Shown here in pieces: positions 47,701 to 58,343 of a stretch of DNA of 64,000 bases. Both the position numbers and the translations under genes were made by a program. Source of the DNA: Panagrolaimus kolymaensis (lineage: Eukaryota; Nematoda; Chromadorea; Rhabditida; Panagrolaimidae); contig JAJQJQ010000027.1 of NCBI GenBank assembly GCA_028622995.1, positions 1,922,001 through 1,986,000 of the forward strand, read 5' to 3'. Position 1 is the stretch's first letter. Every line of letters begins with the position of its first letter. Under the pieces are notes generated by a model that made no database searches, was not told where the DNA came from, and worked only from the letters and a program-made list of their open reading frames with translations.

Positions 47701-50700
47701 GGAAGCGCGTGTCCTCCATCATTTCTTGAAAGTTATTTGGGTTATGTTATTGGTGGAATTATTCTTATTATTGCTTTTATTATTATCGTATTTTTAGCTA
47801 TTTATTATTCATACAGGTGCGTTTCTTACTTTTTTTTGAGTCTTAAACAGAAATTTTTTTTGATCGCTAAAATAACTAAAATTAAATTTTTTTAGAGTCA
47901 AACTTGAAAATCGTCGAAAAATGGATGAATTATGGAAAATTCCATTTTTGCGCCTTACAAAACCCGATGAAAAAAATAAACATGGACATAGTCCTCGATC
48001 CATGATATCCTCATTGAGTTCTTCATCCACCAAACTCAATGGCTCCCATTCTCAACAACATCAACAAAAAGATACACAACATTTTGAATTTTATCATTTT
48101 AATAATGAGTTAATTATTGCTAAAAAGCATAGTTCTCGACCGAAATTAGATGAAAAAGATAACGTTGTTTTTCGGAAGGTAAGTTAAAAAAAACTTGATT
48201 TTTGATAAAATTTTCAAATGTGGCTAACTGGAAGCTTTCTAACTTGAGAATAAGAGTTTTAGTTATGCAAATTTTTGTTAAATATCCTTGTTTTAAGTTT
48301 CACAAAAAAAGTTCAGACGATTAAAATTTTGTTAGGCCTTTCTTTTTTATACGCATAAAAAGATACTGTATGATTAAATTCGACTCAAACACATCTAGAA
48401 ATAATAAAACTAAAAATTATAATTATGCAACTTTTTTTAAATAGTTTCCTTTAAAATTTGAATAAAAAATGATTTCTGAATAATTAAAAACATTAAATTT
48501 CACAAATTTGCATTAAAAAATTTCCTCTGGATTTTGGAATTGTTGTTTTCAGTTTTACTTTCGCCTAAAATGAAAAAGCTTAATTTCTCTTTTTTTAGAT
48601 GCAACAAACAAATCACGATAATCTCTGTCGCTTCATTGGGCTTTCAATGGATGGCCCAATTTACTTATCTTTATGGAAATATTGTAGTCGTGGATGTTTG
48701 AGAGATGTCATCTCCCACAATAATGTTCAAATGGATGGCTTCTTTATGACTTCATTAATTGCTGATATCGCTGAAGGATTATCTTTTTTACATAATTCTC
48801 CACATTTTGGTTTTCATGGAGATATAAGTTCAAAAACATGTTTGGTTGATGAACGATGGCAAGTCAAAATTACTCTTTATGGATTAAATCCATTTAAATA
48901 TTTTGAAAAGCGTGAAAATGAGTCGCTTCTTTGGTGTGCACCCGAAATAATTCGAAATGATGGAGGAGAAGAAATTATTTATGGCAGCCAAGCTGGAGAT
49001 ATTTATTCTTTGGCTATTACAGCTTCGGAAATTGTAACTCAGAAACCTGTTTGGGGAATTGGTGAAAATGGGAATGAAGTTGATGCAGAAGGTTAGTCTT
49101 TCCCAGATCCTAACACGAAAATAATATTACTTCAAAATACAATATAATTTTTTAGAAGTAATTTATCGAGTTAAAAAAGTAACAAAAACACTTTTTCGTC
49201 CATCTTTGGTAGTTGACTCTACGGCAGATGTCAATGCGTCCCTTCTTCATTTAATACGAGATTGTTGGTCGGATGAACCTAAAGATCGACCAAATATTAA
49301 ATTGGTTCAAAGCATTCTTAAATCATTGCATAATGGAAAAGCCAAAAATTTGATGGATCATGTTTTTAGTAGTAAGTTTATTGATAGAAAAAAATGGAGC
49401 GGAAACTTTGGTTTTGATACAAACATCAAAGCTTTGGTGGAAAAATAAGCAAAAACTTTTGAATAAAAAGTTTGTCAAAAAAAAGAGAGATTAAAACAAA
49501 AAAATGTTTAATTTTTTCTTTGAAAAAAAAATAAGTGCACGACATGTAATTTTTTAAATAAAAAAAAACTTTCCTATCAAGAACAAAAATAACTTAGGTT
49601 TAGAAATATCCAAAAAATTAATTTTTTTACCCTAAAACCGCTTTTTATTTTTTTAGTCTTGGAGCAATATGCAAATAATTTGGAACAAGAAGTAGAAGTT
49701 CGAACTCGAGAATTAGCAGAAGAGAAAAAGAAATCGGATATCTTACTTTATCGAATGCTTCCTCGAATGGTGGCCGATAAACTCAAACTTGGCCAATCAG
49801 TTGAACCCGAAACATTTGAATCTGTAACAATATTTTTTTGTGACGTGGTTGGATTTACTGTGATTGCATCGAAATGTTCACCCATTCAAGTTGTAAACTT
49901 TTTGAATGACTTATACTCCACTTTTGATACAATTATTGATCAAAATAATTGCTTTAAAGTTGAAACCATTGGTAAGTTTTTTTGAAATTATTTCGTAAAA
50001 GCAAAAAAATAACAAATTTTTACTAAAGTATTCCAAAACGCATTAAAAAAATATTTTGTCATGAAAACTTTTAACCAAAAAATGTTATAAAAAAATTTTT
50101 TTTTTGAAATTTTATTCTAATTTTAATATTAATTTTTTTTGAATTTGTTAACGAAAATTTTTTTAGGTGATGCATATTTATGTGTTTCGGGTTTACCCCT
50201 TCGAAATGGAAACCGCCATGCTGCAGATATAGCAGAAATGTCATTTGGATTTTTGAGATCAATAAAAACCTTTAAAATTGCCCATTTACCTCATGAAAAA
50301 GTTAATATTCGAATTGGATTACATACTGGCAGTTGTGTAGCTGGAGTGGTAGGTTTCACTATGCACGCACTCATGTGTATGTTCCAGCTATCCCAGCAAC
50401 ACAAGCACCCAAAATTATCATTTTTTCTTGATTTTTTTTTTGAAAGTTTTATAAAAAAAATTTTACAAAATTTTTATCTATTTAATTTAACTTTTATTTA
50501 ATAAAAAGAATAGAATAACATAATTTTAACAAATAAAGATTTTACAAAAGATATTTAATCACAAACAATGTTGAAAAAAAGGGTTTTTTAGGTAGGACTC
50601 ACGATGCCTCGCTACTGCCTATTTGGTGACACCGTAAATACAGCCAGTCGAATGGAATCGAATGGGAAACGTAAGTTTTGATTCTCAAAATACTAAAAAA

Positions 50701-50892
50701 TTTAATATAAAAATATGTAAATGTTTTTTAGCCGGAAAAATCCATATTTCTCCATCAACCAATCATTATTTAACTAAAATTATTGGAGGATATCAAACCA
50801 TTCCTCGCGGTGAAGTTATTATCAAAGGCAAAGGTGTAATGGAAACTTTCTTTTTATGCACAGGAGATGAAGATGATTTTGCAGATCAATAA
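44755..50892 (+). CDS. Receptor-type guanylyl cyclase, 15 exons
   Basis: Exons 44755-44874, 44928-45088, 45297-45406, 45473-45605, 46282-46634, 46783-46988, 47183-47455, 47608-47816, 47896-48178, 48599-49091, 49156-49371, 49657-49971, 50167-50348, 50592-50670 and 50732-50892 join in phase to 1,097 residues. Order: signal peptide, ANF-receptor-like ligand domain ([20 protein letters not shown]), one membrane helix ([20 protein letters not shown]), kinase-homology domain, coiled-coil linker ([20 protein letters not shown]), catalytic domain. The kinase-like part is a pseudokinase: HGDISS replaces HRD and LYGL replaces DFG. The cyclase keeps both metal aspartates ([17 protein letters not shown]), the guanine-selecting glutamate (KVETIGD) and cysteine ([13 protein letters not shown]), so it should make cGMP from GTP. 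In nematodes such receptors mostly serve sensory neurons. Confidence 0.95.
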
Positions 50893-51593
50893 CTTTGTTT
50901 TTTGTTTTTAAATTTTTATTTTATGTGTTGCGTTTTTATTTTTTTTGAAGAAAAAATAATAAACTTTTATTAAAAAAAGATTTATCTTTTTTTCGTAATC
51001 AAAAACCAATCATTTCCAACATCATTGATCGCAGATCACAAATCACTGATTAATAAATTAAGTTAGTTTTTTATTAGACGAAAAGTTGCAGTTTAATTGA
51101 CAAAACAAATCATTAAAAAAGGCAATAAATCATCTTTAACTTCCATATTTTTTTGATCGAAAAAAAGAAGAGTTGCGGTGTAATAATCATTTTTGATCTG
51201 TGCGAGTAAGACTAGATTCTTTTTCAACTTTTCTGTTATTTTAGTTTGATAATCCCATGTAGTTTATAAAATCTCTTTTTTAAAAAAGGTTATTTTTTTA
51301 AACTTTAGTGACGCCTTTTTTTAGTAATCGCTCCTAATTTGCTATTTAATTTTTTTATTGTGCTTTTTTTGTTTGAAAATCCGATCTTAAAGTTTCCAAG
51401 AAATTTTCTAGTTATGGCAAAAGTTTTCTTGAATCTGGCATTCATTTTGCTCTGGAACCCAAAATTTAATTTTTTTTGTTGCATTAATTAAGTAAAATTA
51501 GTTAAATATTTAGAGGAAGTAAACTTTTTTATTCACGCGTTTTTCAAAATTTTGGTGTTATTTTTTCTCCAGTTAAAGAATTTTCTAAATTAA
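50893..51593. other. Intergenic, nothing recognised
   Basis: 700 bases between the cyclase stop and the acyl-CoA synthetase, same strand. Contains the cyclase polyadenylation-like AATAATAAA at about 50957. No other feature seen. Confidence 0.4.
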
Positions 51594-51599
51594 TTTTAG
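51594..51599 (+). promoter_or_regulatory. Candidate spliced-leader acceptor
   Basis: TTTTAG lies six bases before the ATG of the acyl-CoA synthetase with a T-rich tract upstream. Such a position fits a trans-splice acceptor in nematodes; this is inferred from sequence only. Confidence 0.4.
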
Positions 51600-51605
51600 A
51601 TAATT

Positions 51606-54167
51606 ATGTTTTCATCTCTCCTTGGCCCAAGGAAATTGCTTTATTCTTCAACGGTTATATTACGAATTGTTTTCCGAAGAAATATAGTTTTCAAATCTCC
51701 ATACACTTATATTCAACCACCAAAAACATTATCATTTTCTGAATTTTTATTACAAAAATTATGGCATCATGGAATTAAAAACCCAAATAAATCTGCATTG
51801 ATAAATGCTATTAATCCTGCCGAGACTCTTACTTTTAAAGACGTTTATTTACAATCACTTTCTATTTCAACTTTTTTACATTCAAATAATTTTCATCATG
51901 GCCATGTTGTGGCTTTAGTGCTTCCAAATTTAATTTATTATCCTTCGATTCTTATTGGCACTGGACTTTTGGGAGGTGCCACAACTCCAGCGAGCACTCT
52001 TCTATCCGTTAAAGAACTTGAAACTCAATTTAATGATTCAAAAGCGTCCATAATTATTTGTGCAGATTTTGTCTTAGAAAAAGTTATGGAAGCTGTAATA
52101 AATTCTTCAAAGATTAAAAAAATTATTTGCATTAAAACTGGATCGAATGCCTTTGAAGAAAAAAGTGTTGCGGAAAACGAAGAATTTCGAAAAAAGAATG
52201 GTAAAATAATTGATTTTGATGAAATTAAAAATATTGAACCGAACTTTCATTGTTGGAATCAAATTGAAATTAATCCTGAAAGAGATATTTTTATTCTTCC
52301 ATATTCGAGGTATGGAGCTTTAAAGGGAAAACACAAGTTCGAATAAACCTTTTCGAATCTTTTTTTTAAATTTATAATAAATTTTTTTCTTTGGGTTGCA
52401 AAAAGTGAAAAAAAGGAAACATTTTCTTTTCTGCAATCTCGTTGGACCAAAAATATAAAGAAAAAATTTAGTTAACTTTCGTATTTTAAAGCAAAAATCA
52501 TAAAAATTATTTAAAGCAAAATTCCCTAAAAATATTTTTACATTTTATTTTTTAGCGGAACTACAGGTCCACCTAAAGGGGTAATGATTTCAAATAACAA
52601 TCTTTCTATAATGGTATCAAATTTTTCAACCATATTTAAAAATAATATTTTATCATGCATTTACAATAACAACAACAGCAAAGATGATGGAAATAACGTG
52701 ATTGTGAATATCGAAGATGATGCCCCACAATTATGCTTTCTTCCATTTAATCATGCATTAGGTTCAGGAATAATATTGAATAATTTATTTATGGGTATTT
52801 CAACCATAGTTATGCCACAATTTAATTTTGAAGAATTATGTAAAAATATTGAAAAATTCAAAGTAATTTTTTTAAATTAAAAAACAAATTTCAAAAAAAA
52901 GTTTTGAAAATTTAAAAAATTTTTAACTTTCTTTTTTCAGACTCAAATTATATTTGTTGTTCCACCAATTTTACTTTCATTTGCCAATAATCTAATCGTG
53001 GATAAATATGACCTTTCATCCCTTAAATATGTTATAACAGCAGCAGCACCAATTGATAAAGATCTTATGGAAGCAGTGAAAAAGAGATTACCAAATATTC
53101 AAGGAATTTTACAAGGTTATGGTATGACTGAAACAGCTTTTTTATCACATTGTAATTTACCTACAGAAAAATATCCTAATAATTCTGTAGGGAAATTAAT
53201 GCCTGGATTTGAAATGAAAGTAAGTGTACGAGTTCGCAAACAAAACAAAAAATTGAACTACTAACAGAGTTTATTTGTCCGAAGGAGAATTGTAAAATTA
53301 AATTATTAATAACAAATCCTTTTATCTCTTTTTTACGTTATACTTATTTATTTAAAGAAAAGCTTAATTTATTTCCAAAAAAAATCAAAAAATCCACGAA
53401 AAAGTATCTCAAAATTTAATAGGAAACTTATTTGCATAATCAAAAAAAAAACAAACAAAAATCCATTAAATCTCATTTGCTCCAAGACCCGAAAAAAGAA
53501 AGAAATTAACTTTTATTTTTAAATTTTTGCATTAGTTTTTATTAATATTTTTTATGTTAGTATGTAAACTTTTTTTCATTTAAGATTGTGGATCCTGAAA
53601 CTCAAAAAGAATGTGATACCATAAATGAAAAAGGTGAAATCTATCTTCGATCCCAACAAAATATGATAGGATATTTTAATAAACCATCCTCCACTGCCGC
53701 AATAAAAGATGATGAACAATGGTTAAAAACTGGAGATATTGGATATATCGATGCCCAAGGATATACTTACATTGTTGATAGAATAAAAGAATTAATTAAA
53801 GTTAAGGGAATGCAAGTAGCTCCAGCTGAATTGGAAGCATTACTTTTAACTCATCCAAATATTTTGGATGCCGCGGTGATTGGAATTCCAAATTCTCAAT
53901 ATGGCGAAATTCCTAAAGCTTTTATCGTGGTCAAAGAAGGCAGCGAAATTGATGAAAATCAAATAAAAGAATTTGTTGAAAGTAAATATTTATTTTTTCT
54001 TTGACAAAATTGGATTTAAAATCTTTAAATTTTTTAAATTTTTAGTTTCGGTTGCTCCGTACAAACAATTAAAAGGTGGAGTTGAATTAGTTAAAGAAAT
54101 CCCCAAATCTCCATCAGGAAAAATTTTACGTCGAGTTTTGCGTGAAAGCTCAAATATAAAAAAATAA
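51606..54167 (+). CDS. AMP-forming acyl-CoA synthetase (4-coumarate:CoA ligase/luciferase-like), 5 exons
   Basis: Exons 51606-52309, 52556-52862, 52941-53219, 53585-53981 and 54046-54167 join in phase to 602 residues. It activates a carboxylic acid to an acyl-AMP and then an acyl-CoA. ANL-superfamily motifs in order: [11 protein letters not shown] (P-loop-like, split by intron 1), [68 protein letters not shown] and the catalytic lysine in [11 protein letters not shown]. The first 60 residues are basic, rich in Arg, Lys and Ser with few acids, which suggests a mitochondrial targeting peptide. The C-terminus (NIKK) is not a peroxisomal SKL-type signal. The chain-length preference cannot be told. 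Confidence 0.93.
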
Positions 54168-55077
54168 AAACTAACATGTAAAAATTATTTAAAAAACGTG
54201 TACTGTAAATTTTTCAAATTAATAAAATAGCAAAAATAAATTGTATTCAAGTAAAAATTGGCATTAAAAATAAATAATTAACTCTCAGAATAAAAAACTT
54301 GATTTCAGCGCAGCGGCTTCCTTTCATTTTTCATCAACCGATAATAATTAATCAGTTTATATTTGTAAAATATTCTCTTGGCTTAGAAACAAGCAAAACA
54401 AGACAAAAGGTAATTAATTAACAACAACAGTCAAAAATGTGAGGAAGACTCAAAACTTTTAGACTGGAGCTTCTCGTTGTTTCCCGTTGGCATTCGCCCT
54501 ATAAAAATGGAATCAAAAAATACAATACTTTGATAGAAATTTTAAACTCGCCGATTTTACTAAGTCGTGTGCGTACGTTTGTAAAGTATTGGTTTAAGTT
54601 TGTCATTACTTTTGCTTTATAATTTGTCAAGTTTTTTGTCCAATAAATAATTACTGTTACTTTCTTGTTATACTGGAGTGTTTACAACAGCTTTCGTGAA
54701 AAATTCAATGAAAAAAGAAAAAAAAGGCGGAATAGAGTTAAACTTTAAAAAAATAAATTTTTTCGACAATGTTCGGATGAACTAACTCTCTGTCTTATCA
54801 TTTTTTTGCAACATATAAATTCTGATTGAAACTGATAAAAGTGATCGACACATTGATGTGAATAAAAAAATTTCTGAATATAAAACACAAAGAAATGAAA
54901 AAAGGAAACAACAAAATAAATCATCATTGATAGAGCTTAAAAAATTTTGGAACAAATAAAAGCTATCTAAAATTTCATAAACAATTTTGTCCGAATTTTT
55001 GCTTTTATCAACTTATTAATTGACCCTATTGTTTAACTAGGAGATCCTGTAAAAAGCTTGCGGTAGAGCTTAATATA
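54168..55077. other. Intergenic, nothing coding recognised
   Basis: 900 bases of AT-rich DNA between the acyl-CoA synthetase and the hairpin at 55078. A GC-richer part near 54450-54510 showed no motif or frame of interest. Confidence 0.35.
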
Positions 55078-55108
55078 AATCGCTTCGCGATTAACGGCTG
55101 GGTCTAGT
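55078..55108 (+). mobile_element. Possible Helitron 3' terminus (hairpin + CTAG|T)
   Basis: AATCGC-TTC-GCGATT forms a 6-bp hairpin; 11 bases further on comes CTAG (55104-55107) followed by T. A GC-rich hairpin about 10-12 bases before a CTRR end, inserted before T, is the hallmark 3' end of Helitrons. The matching 5' TC end was not found, so this is a candidate only. It is on the strand opposite to the replicase at 58344-63911. Confidence 0.45.
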
Positions 55109-55204
55109 TTTTAATTTTGAGCATGTAAAAATTTAAAAAAATAAATGAGAATCGGTTTTTTTATAAAAACATTAATTCTTATGATTATTTTCTTTGATGC
55201 AAAG

Positions 55205-56395
55205 TTTTATAAATTCTTTCCGGCATATCTTTGAGAACCGATCATGCCTTTTTTGCCTCAGGCATATTTGGGAGAACCAACCATGCCATTATCCCCACTG
55301 TTTGGAGAACCAATGGTGTCCTTATCCCCGCTGGCATATTTGGAGAGCCAATCATGTACTTATACCCGCTGGCATAACAACCGATCTTGTCTTTATGCCC
55401 ACATGCATCACACACATCAAGCTTACAGACATACCAATATTCCTTCCAAACTTTCATGCATATCGTTGAAAACCGATCACGCCTTTATCCCCGCTGGCAT
55501 ATCTGGGAGAACCGATAATGCCTTTTTTGCCAATGGTATATTTCGGAGAACCGATCAGGCCATTATCCCAGCTGCTATCACACACTTCAAGCTTAAAGAC
55601 ATACCACTACTCCTTCCACACTTTTATGCCATTAAGGACATATCGTAATGTATTCAAACCATTTGGATATGCCTTCCACGTAAACATGCCCCAGGGGTTT
55701 ATCATTTCCTAACTCTAACATGTCCGTCATGTCTATTTATAGTTCCCTTTCTTAATTTATTGAGAACCGCTCAAGAACCCACTTTTTTTTTTAAAAAAGA
55801 ACACCACCATTGGATTCCTCATGCAAAAATACAACGGAATTCAAAGATTTATTTGCATTCTTAAGAAATCGGATATATGCATATCCTCTGGCACTTACTA
55901 TAATCACATACTTATTTTAATCACTCAATTTGGTTATGCTTTCAAAACTTTAGTAAAAATTATTCAATCCATTTCAACCCTGGCATATCATGGACAACCG
56001 TTGATGCCTCAATGCATTTTTCCCCGCTTGAATAATATTTAGGAGAATCGATCATGCCTTTATCCTAATTTGGGAGAACCGATAATAAGTTTATTCTAAT
56101 TTTCCCCGCTGGCATATTTGGGAAACCAATCATGCTTATATGCAATTTTCCTCTCTTGCATAACTATGATAATCGATAATGTTTAGCAATTTCCCTACTG
56201 GCATATTTCGGAGAACCGATCAAACCTATATGCAAATTTTTCCTTTGGCATATATTTGATAATCGAACAGGCCTATGTGTATTTATAACCACTGGCATAA
56301 TTTTTGATAATCGATCATGTCTTTTTGAAACATTTCCCCTTTGATAAATTATTTGGAAGAACCGATAATGGCTCCAAACCATCTAGTCATTCTCT
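55205..56395. repeat. Degenerate satellite, about 39-bp monomer, about 18 copies
   Basis: Monomers centre on GAGAACCGATCATGCC followed by TTTATCCCCGCTGGCATAT. About 18 recognisable copies are spaced 33-50 bases apart, denser at the left. A larger unit is also repeated: CACACA(C/T)(A/T)TCAAGCTTA-type sequence plus CAGACATACC occurs near 55395 and again near 55567, so blocks of monomers were copied together. Open frames over it reflect the period, not genes. Confidence 0.85.
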
Positions 56396-56660
56396 TAATA
56401 GCTCACTCTCTTAAAACCTTATAATTTAAAAAATCCATGAAAATTAGTACAATAATCTCAAAAAAACATTAAAAAAATAATTTGCTTTTTATTTTTCCTT
56501 CAATTCCATAAAAAAATATAAAAAAATCGATTTTTGTCAAATCATATAGAAATTTGCATATTCTATATATCGCTAATATTTTTAAAATCCATTAAAAATA
56601 ATTTAAAAATTATCTAAAATATAATCCATTGAATAATTTCATCAAAATAGACAAAAAATA

Positions 56661-56720
56661 GTATTTGTGATTCGAACCAAACATCTCCTTTCACAGTCAA
56701 AAGCGCTATACCCACAACGC
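56661..56720 (-). other. tRNA-like sequence (B-box and A-box-like), probably a relic
   Basis: On the minus strand GGTTCGAATC (56678-56669) matches the T-loop/B-box of tRNAs. About 25-35 bases upstream is a possible anticodon stem with loop around CTGTG, and further upstream GTGGGTATAGCGC resembles an A-box/D-arm. The acceptor stem does not pair, so this is not a functional tRNA. A tRNA pseudogene or the head of a tRNA-derived SINE would fit. Confidence 0.4.
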
Positions 56721-56862
56721 CAAAAAGGCAAAGAAAAGGGCGGCAAAGGCAAATTTTTGAATTTTAATGTTAAACATGCGTGTATCTCGATATCCATGTT
56801 GACTCATGCTAATGCGACAAGTTTTTTCGTAATCTACGGGTGAAACTACCTCATCCTAGCTA

Positions 56863-56899
56863 GATAGAAAGATCGGGCCTTCGGCCCGATCTTTCTATC
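56863..56899. other. Perfect GC-rich hairpin, 17-bp stem, TTC loop
   Basis: GATAGAAAGATCGGGCC, then TTC, then its exact reverse complement. The inner C-TTCG-G corresponds to the extra-stable UUCG tetraloop if transcribed. On the minus strand it is followed by TAGCTAG. GC content is far above background. It could be a Helitron-type terminal hairpin or an unknown structured element. Confidence 0.7.
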
Positions 56900-57040
56900 G
56901 AGCAACTACCCCCTTGTTTTTTTCATATTATAACCAGTGAAACAGGATCCACATATATATTAATAAAAAAAGCTAAAATTTTAATAGAGGAGGTTGGGAC
57001 GAACATTTTGATACCATACTTACACAAAGGAGAATGAAAA

Positions 57041-57061
57041 AAGGGGCGCTTCGCGCCCCTT
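57041..57061. other. GC-rich hairpin, 9-bp stem, TTC loop
   Basis: AAGGGGCGC-TTC-GCGCCCCTT, a perfect inverted repeat with the same C-TTCG-G loop type as the hairpins at 55078 and 56863. No CTRR end follows on either strand at the usual distance. Confidence 0.65.
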
Positions 57062-57064
57062 GAA

Positions 57065-57770
57065 GTGACGATTTTGATTCATCCACCCAAAGATCCATCC
57101 ACCCAAAGATCCATCCACCCAAAGATCCATCAACCCAAAGATCCATAAACCCAAAGATCCATCCACTTAAGGATCCCGAGAAATACACCCAAAACAGTAA
57201 AGAGATCCATAAAAATCTACCTAAAGATACATCCACCCTAAGATCGATCAACCAAAAGATCGATCAACCTTAGTCAAATATCCATCCGAAGCTCTCCTAA
57301 TATCCACGAAAATCCACCGAAAACAGTTGAAAGATCCATAAAAATCAACCCGTGGATCATTCAAAATCAATCCAAGAATTTTTCTAAATCCACTCAAAGA
57401 ACGGTAAAAATCCATAAAAATCCACTCACAGATCCATAAACCCAAAATCCATAAACACAAAAACCATCGAAAATCCACCAAAAGATCCATCCACCCAAAG
57501 ATCGATCAACCAAAGATACATTCCCCAAAGATCGATCAACCAAAAGATCCAAGATTCTCCACCCGTGGACCCCTTATAATATACTCTTAGTCAAATATCC
57601 ACATGAAGCTCTTCAAATGTCCATTAAAATCCACCAAATACAATAAAAAGATCTATTAAAGTCCGCCCAAAACAGTTAAAAGATCCATCCAAAAACACTC
57701 GAGGATCGTTCAAAATTCACACGAAGTTCATTCAATATCAACCAAAACATCATTAGAAATCCACCCACAC
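57065..57770. repeat. Minisatellite, about 16-bp unit
   Basis: Tandem copies of AGATCCATCCACCCAA, near-perfect at 57075-57170 and increasingly degenerate to about 57770, where related words (AAAATCCACCAAA, AGATCGATCAACC) recur. The opposite strand reads as Gly/Trp/Asp/Leu repeats, an artefact of the period. Confidence 0.85.
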
Positions 57771-58343
57771 ATTCTTAATTATCCATCTAAAACAATATTC
57801 ATGCTAATATTTCAGCTAAATTTGCATAATAAAATACGCAAAAAATAATTTAAAAGCCTTTTAAAAATAATTATAAATCATTGGGGAATTGTTTTGGTCA
57901 AAAACATTAAAAATATGTTAATTTTTCGATAAATATCGCTTTTTTATTATTCTAATTATGTTATAAAATTAACATAAATTATTTAAATAATATTCCCTTT
58001 TATTTAAAAAAGAAACATATTCAAAAAATTATTTACATTTCGGCGGTTTAGAACTTTCATCCTTCTCTAAATTCACCGCCTTCCACCACTGAGCAAATGT
58101 GACAAAGGAAGAGAAAATGCATGTTGCAAAAAAATTTCTTCGATTTTTGAAAAAAAAAATTGGACCTTTATAAATTCGATTCTGCCACGTTTTCTCTAAG
58201 CCCAATAGCTTTTGTTAAAATATAAAAAGGAAAATCAAATTTGTCATATGCTGAAACCCATAGTCTCCTAGTTTCATAGTTAAACCATTGAATGGAAAAA
58301 AAGTTTTAGTCAAAAAACTGTGATTTTCATGAAAAACATGATA
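57771..58343. other. AT-rich gap before the Helitron open frame, nothing recognised
   Basis: No continuation of the Helitron helicase was found here in any frame. No CTRR end with a suitable hairpin was identified on the minus strand either. A weak inverted GGCGGT/ACCGCC pair (58042-58080) has a 27-base loop. Confidence 0.35.

Noticed and set aside
55194..56382. Histidine/cysteine-rich open frames on both strands
   Set aside because: They follow the 39-bp satellite period.
56863..56899. Bacterial-style terminator and foreign DNA
   Set aside because: The hairpin lacks a T-tract directly after it and sits in nematode satellite DNA; transfer from bacteria is not needed to explain it.
56973..57490. 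Tryptophan/glycine-rich repeat protein
   Set aside because: Artefact of the 16-bp minisatellite read on the minus strand.
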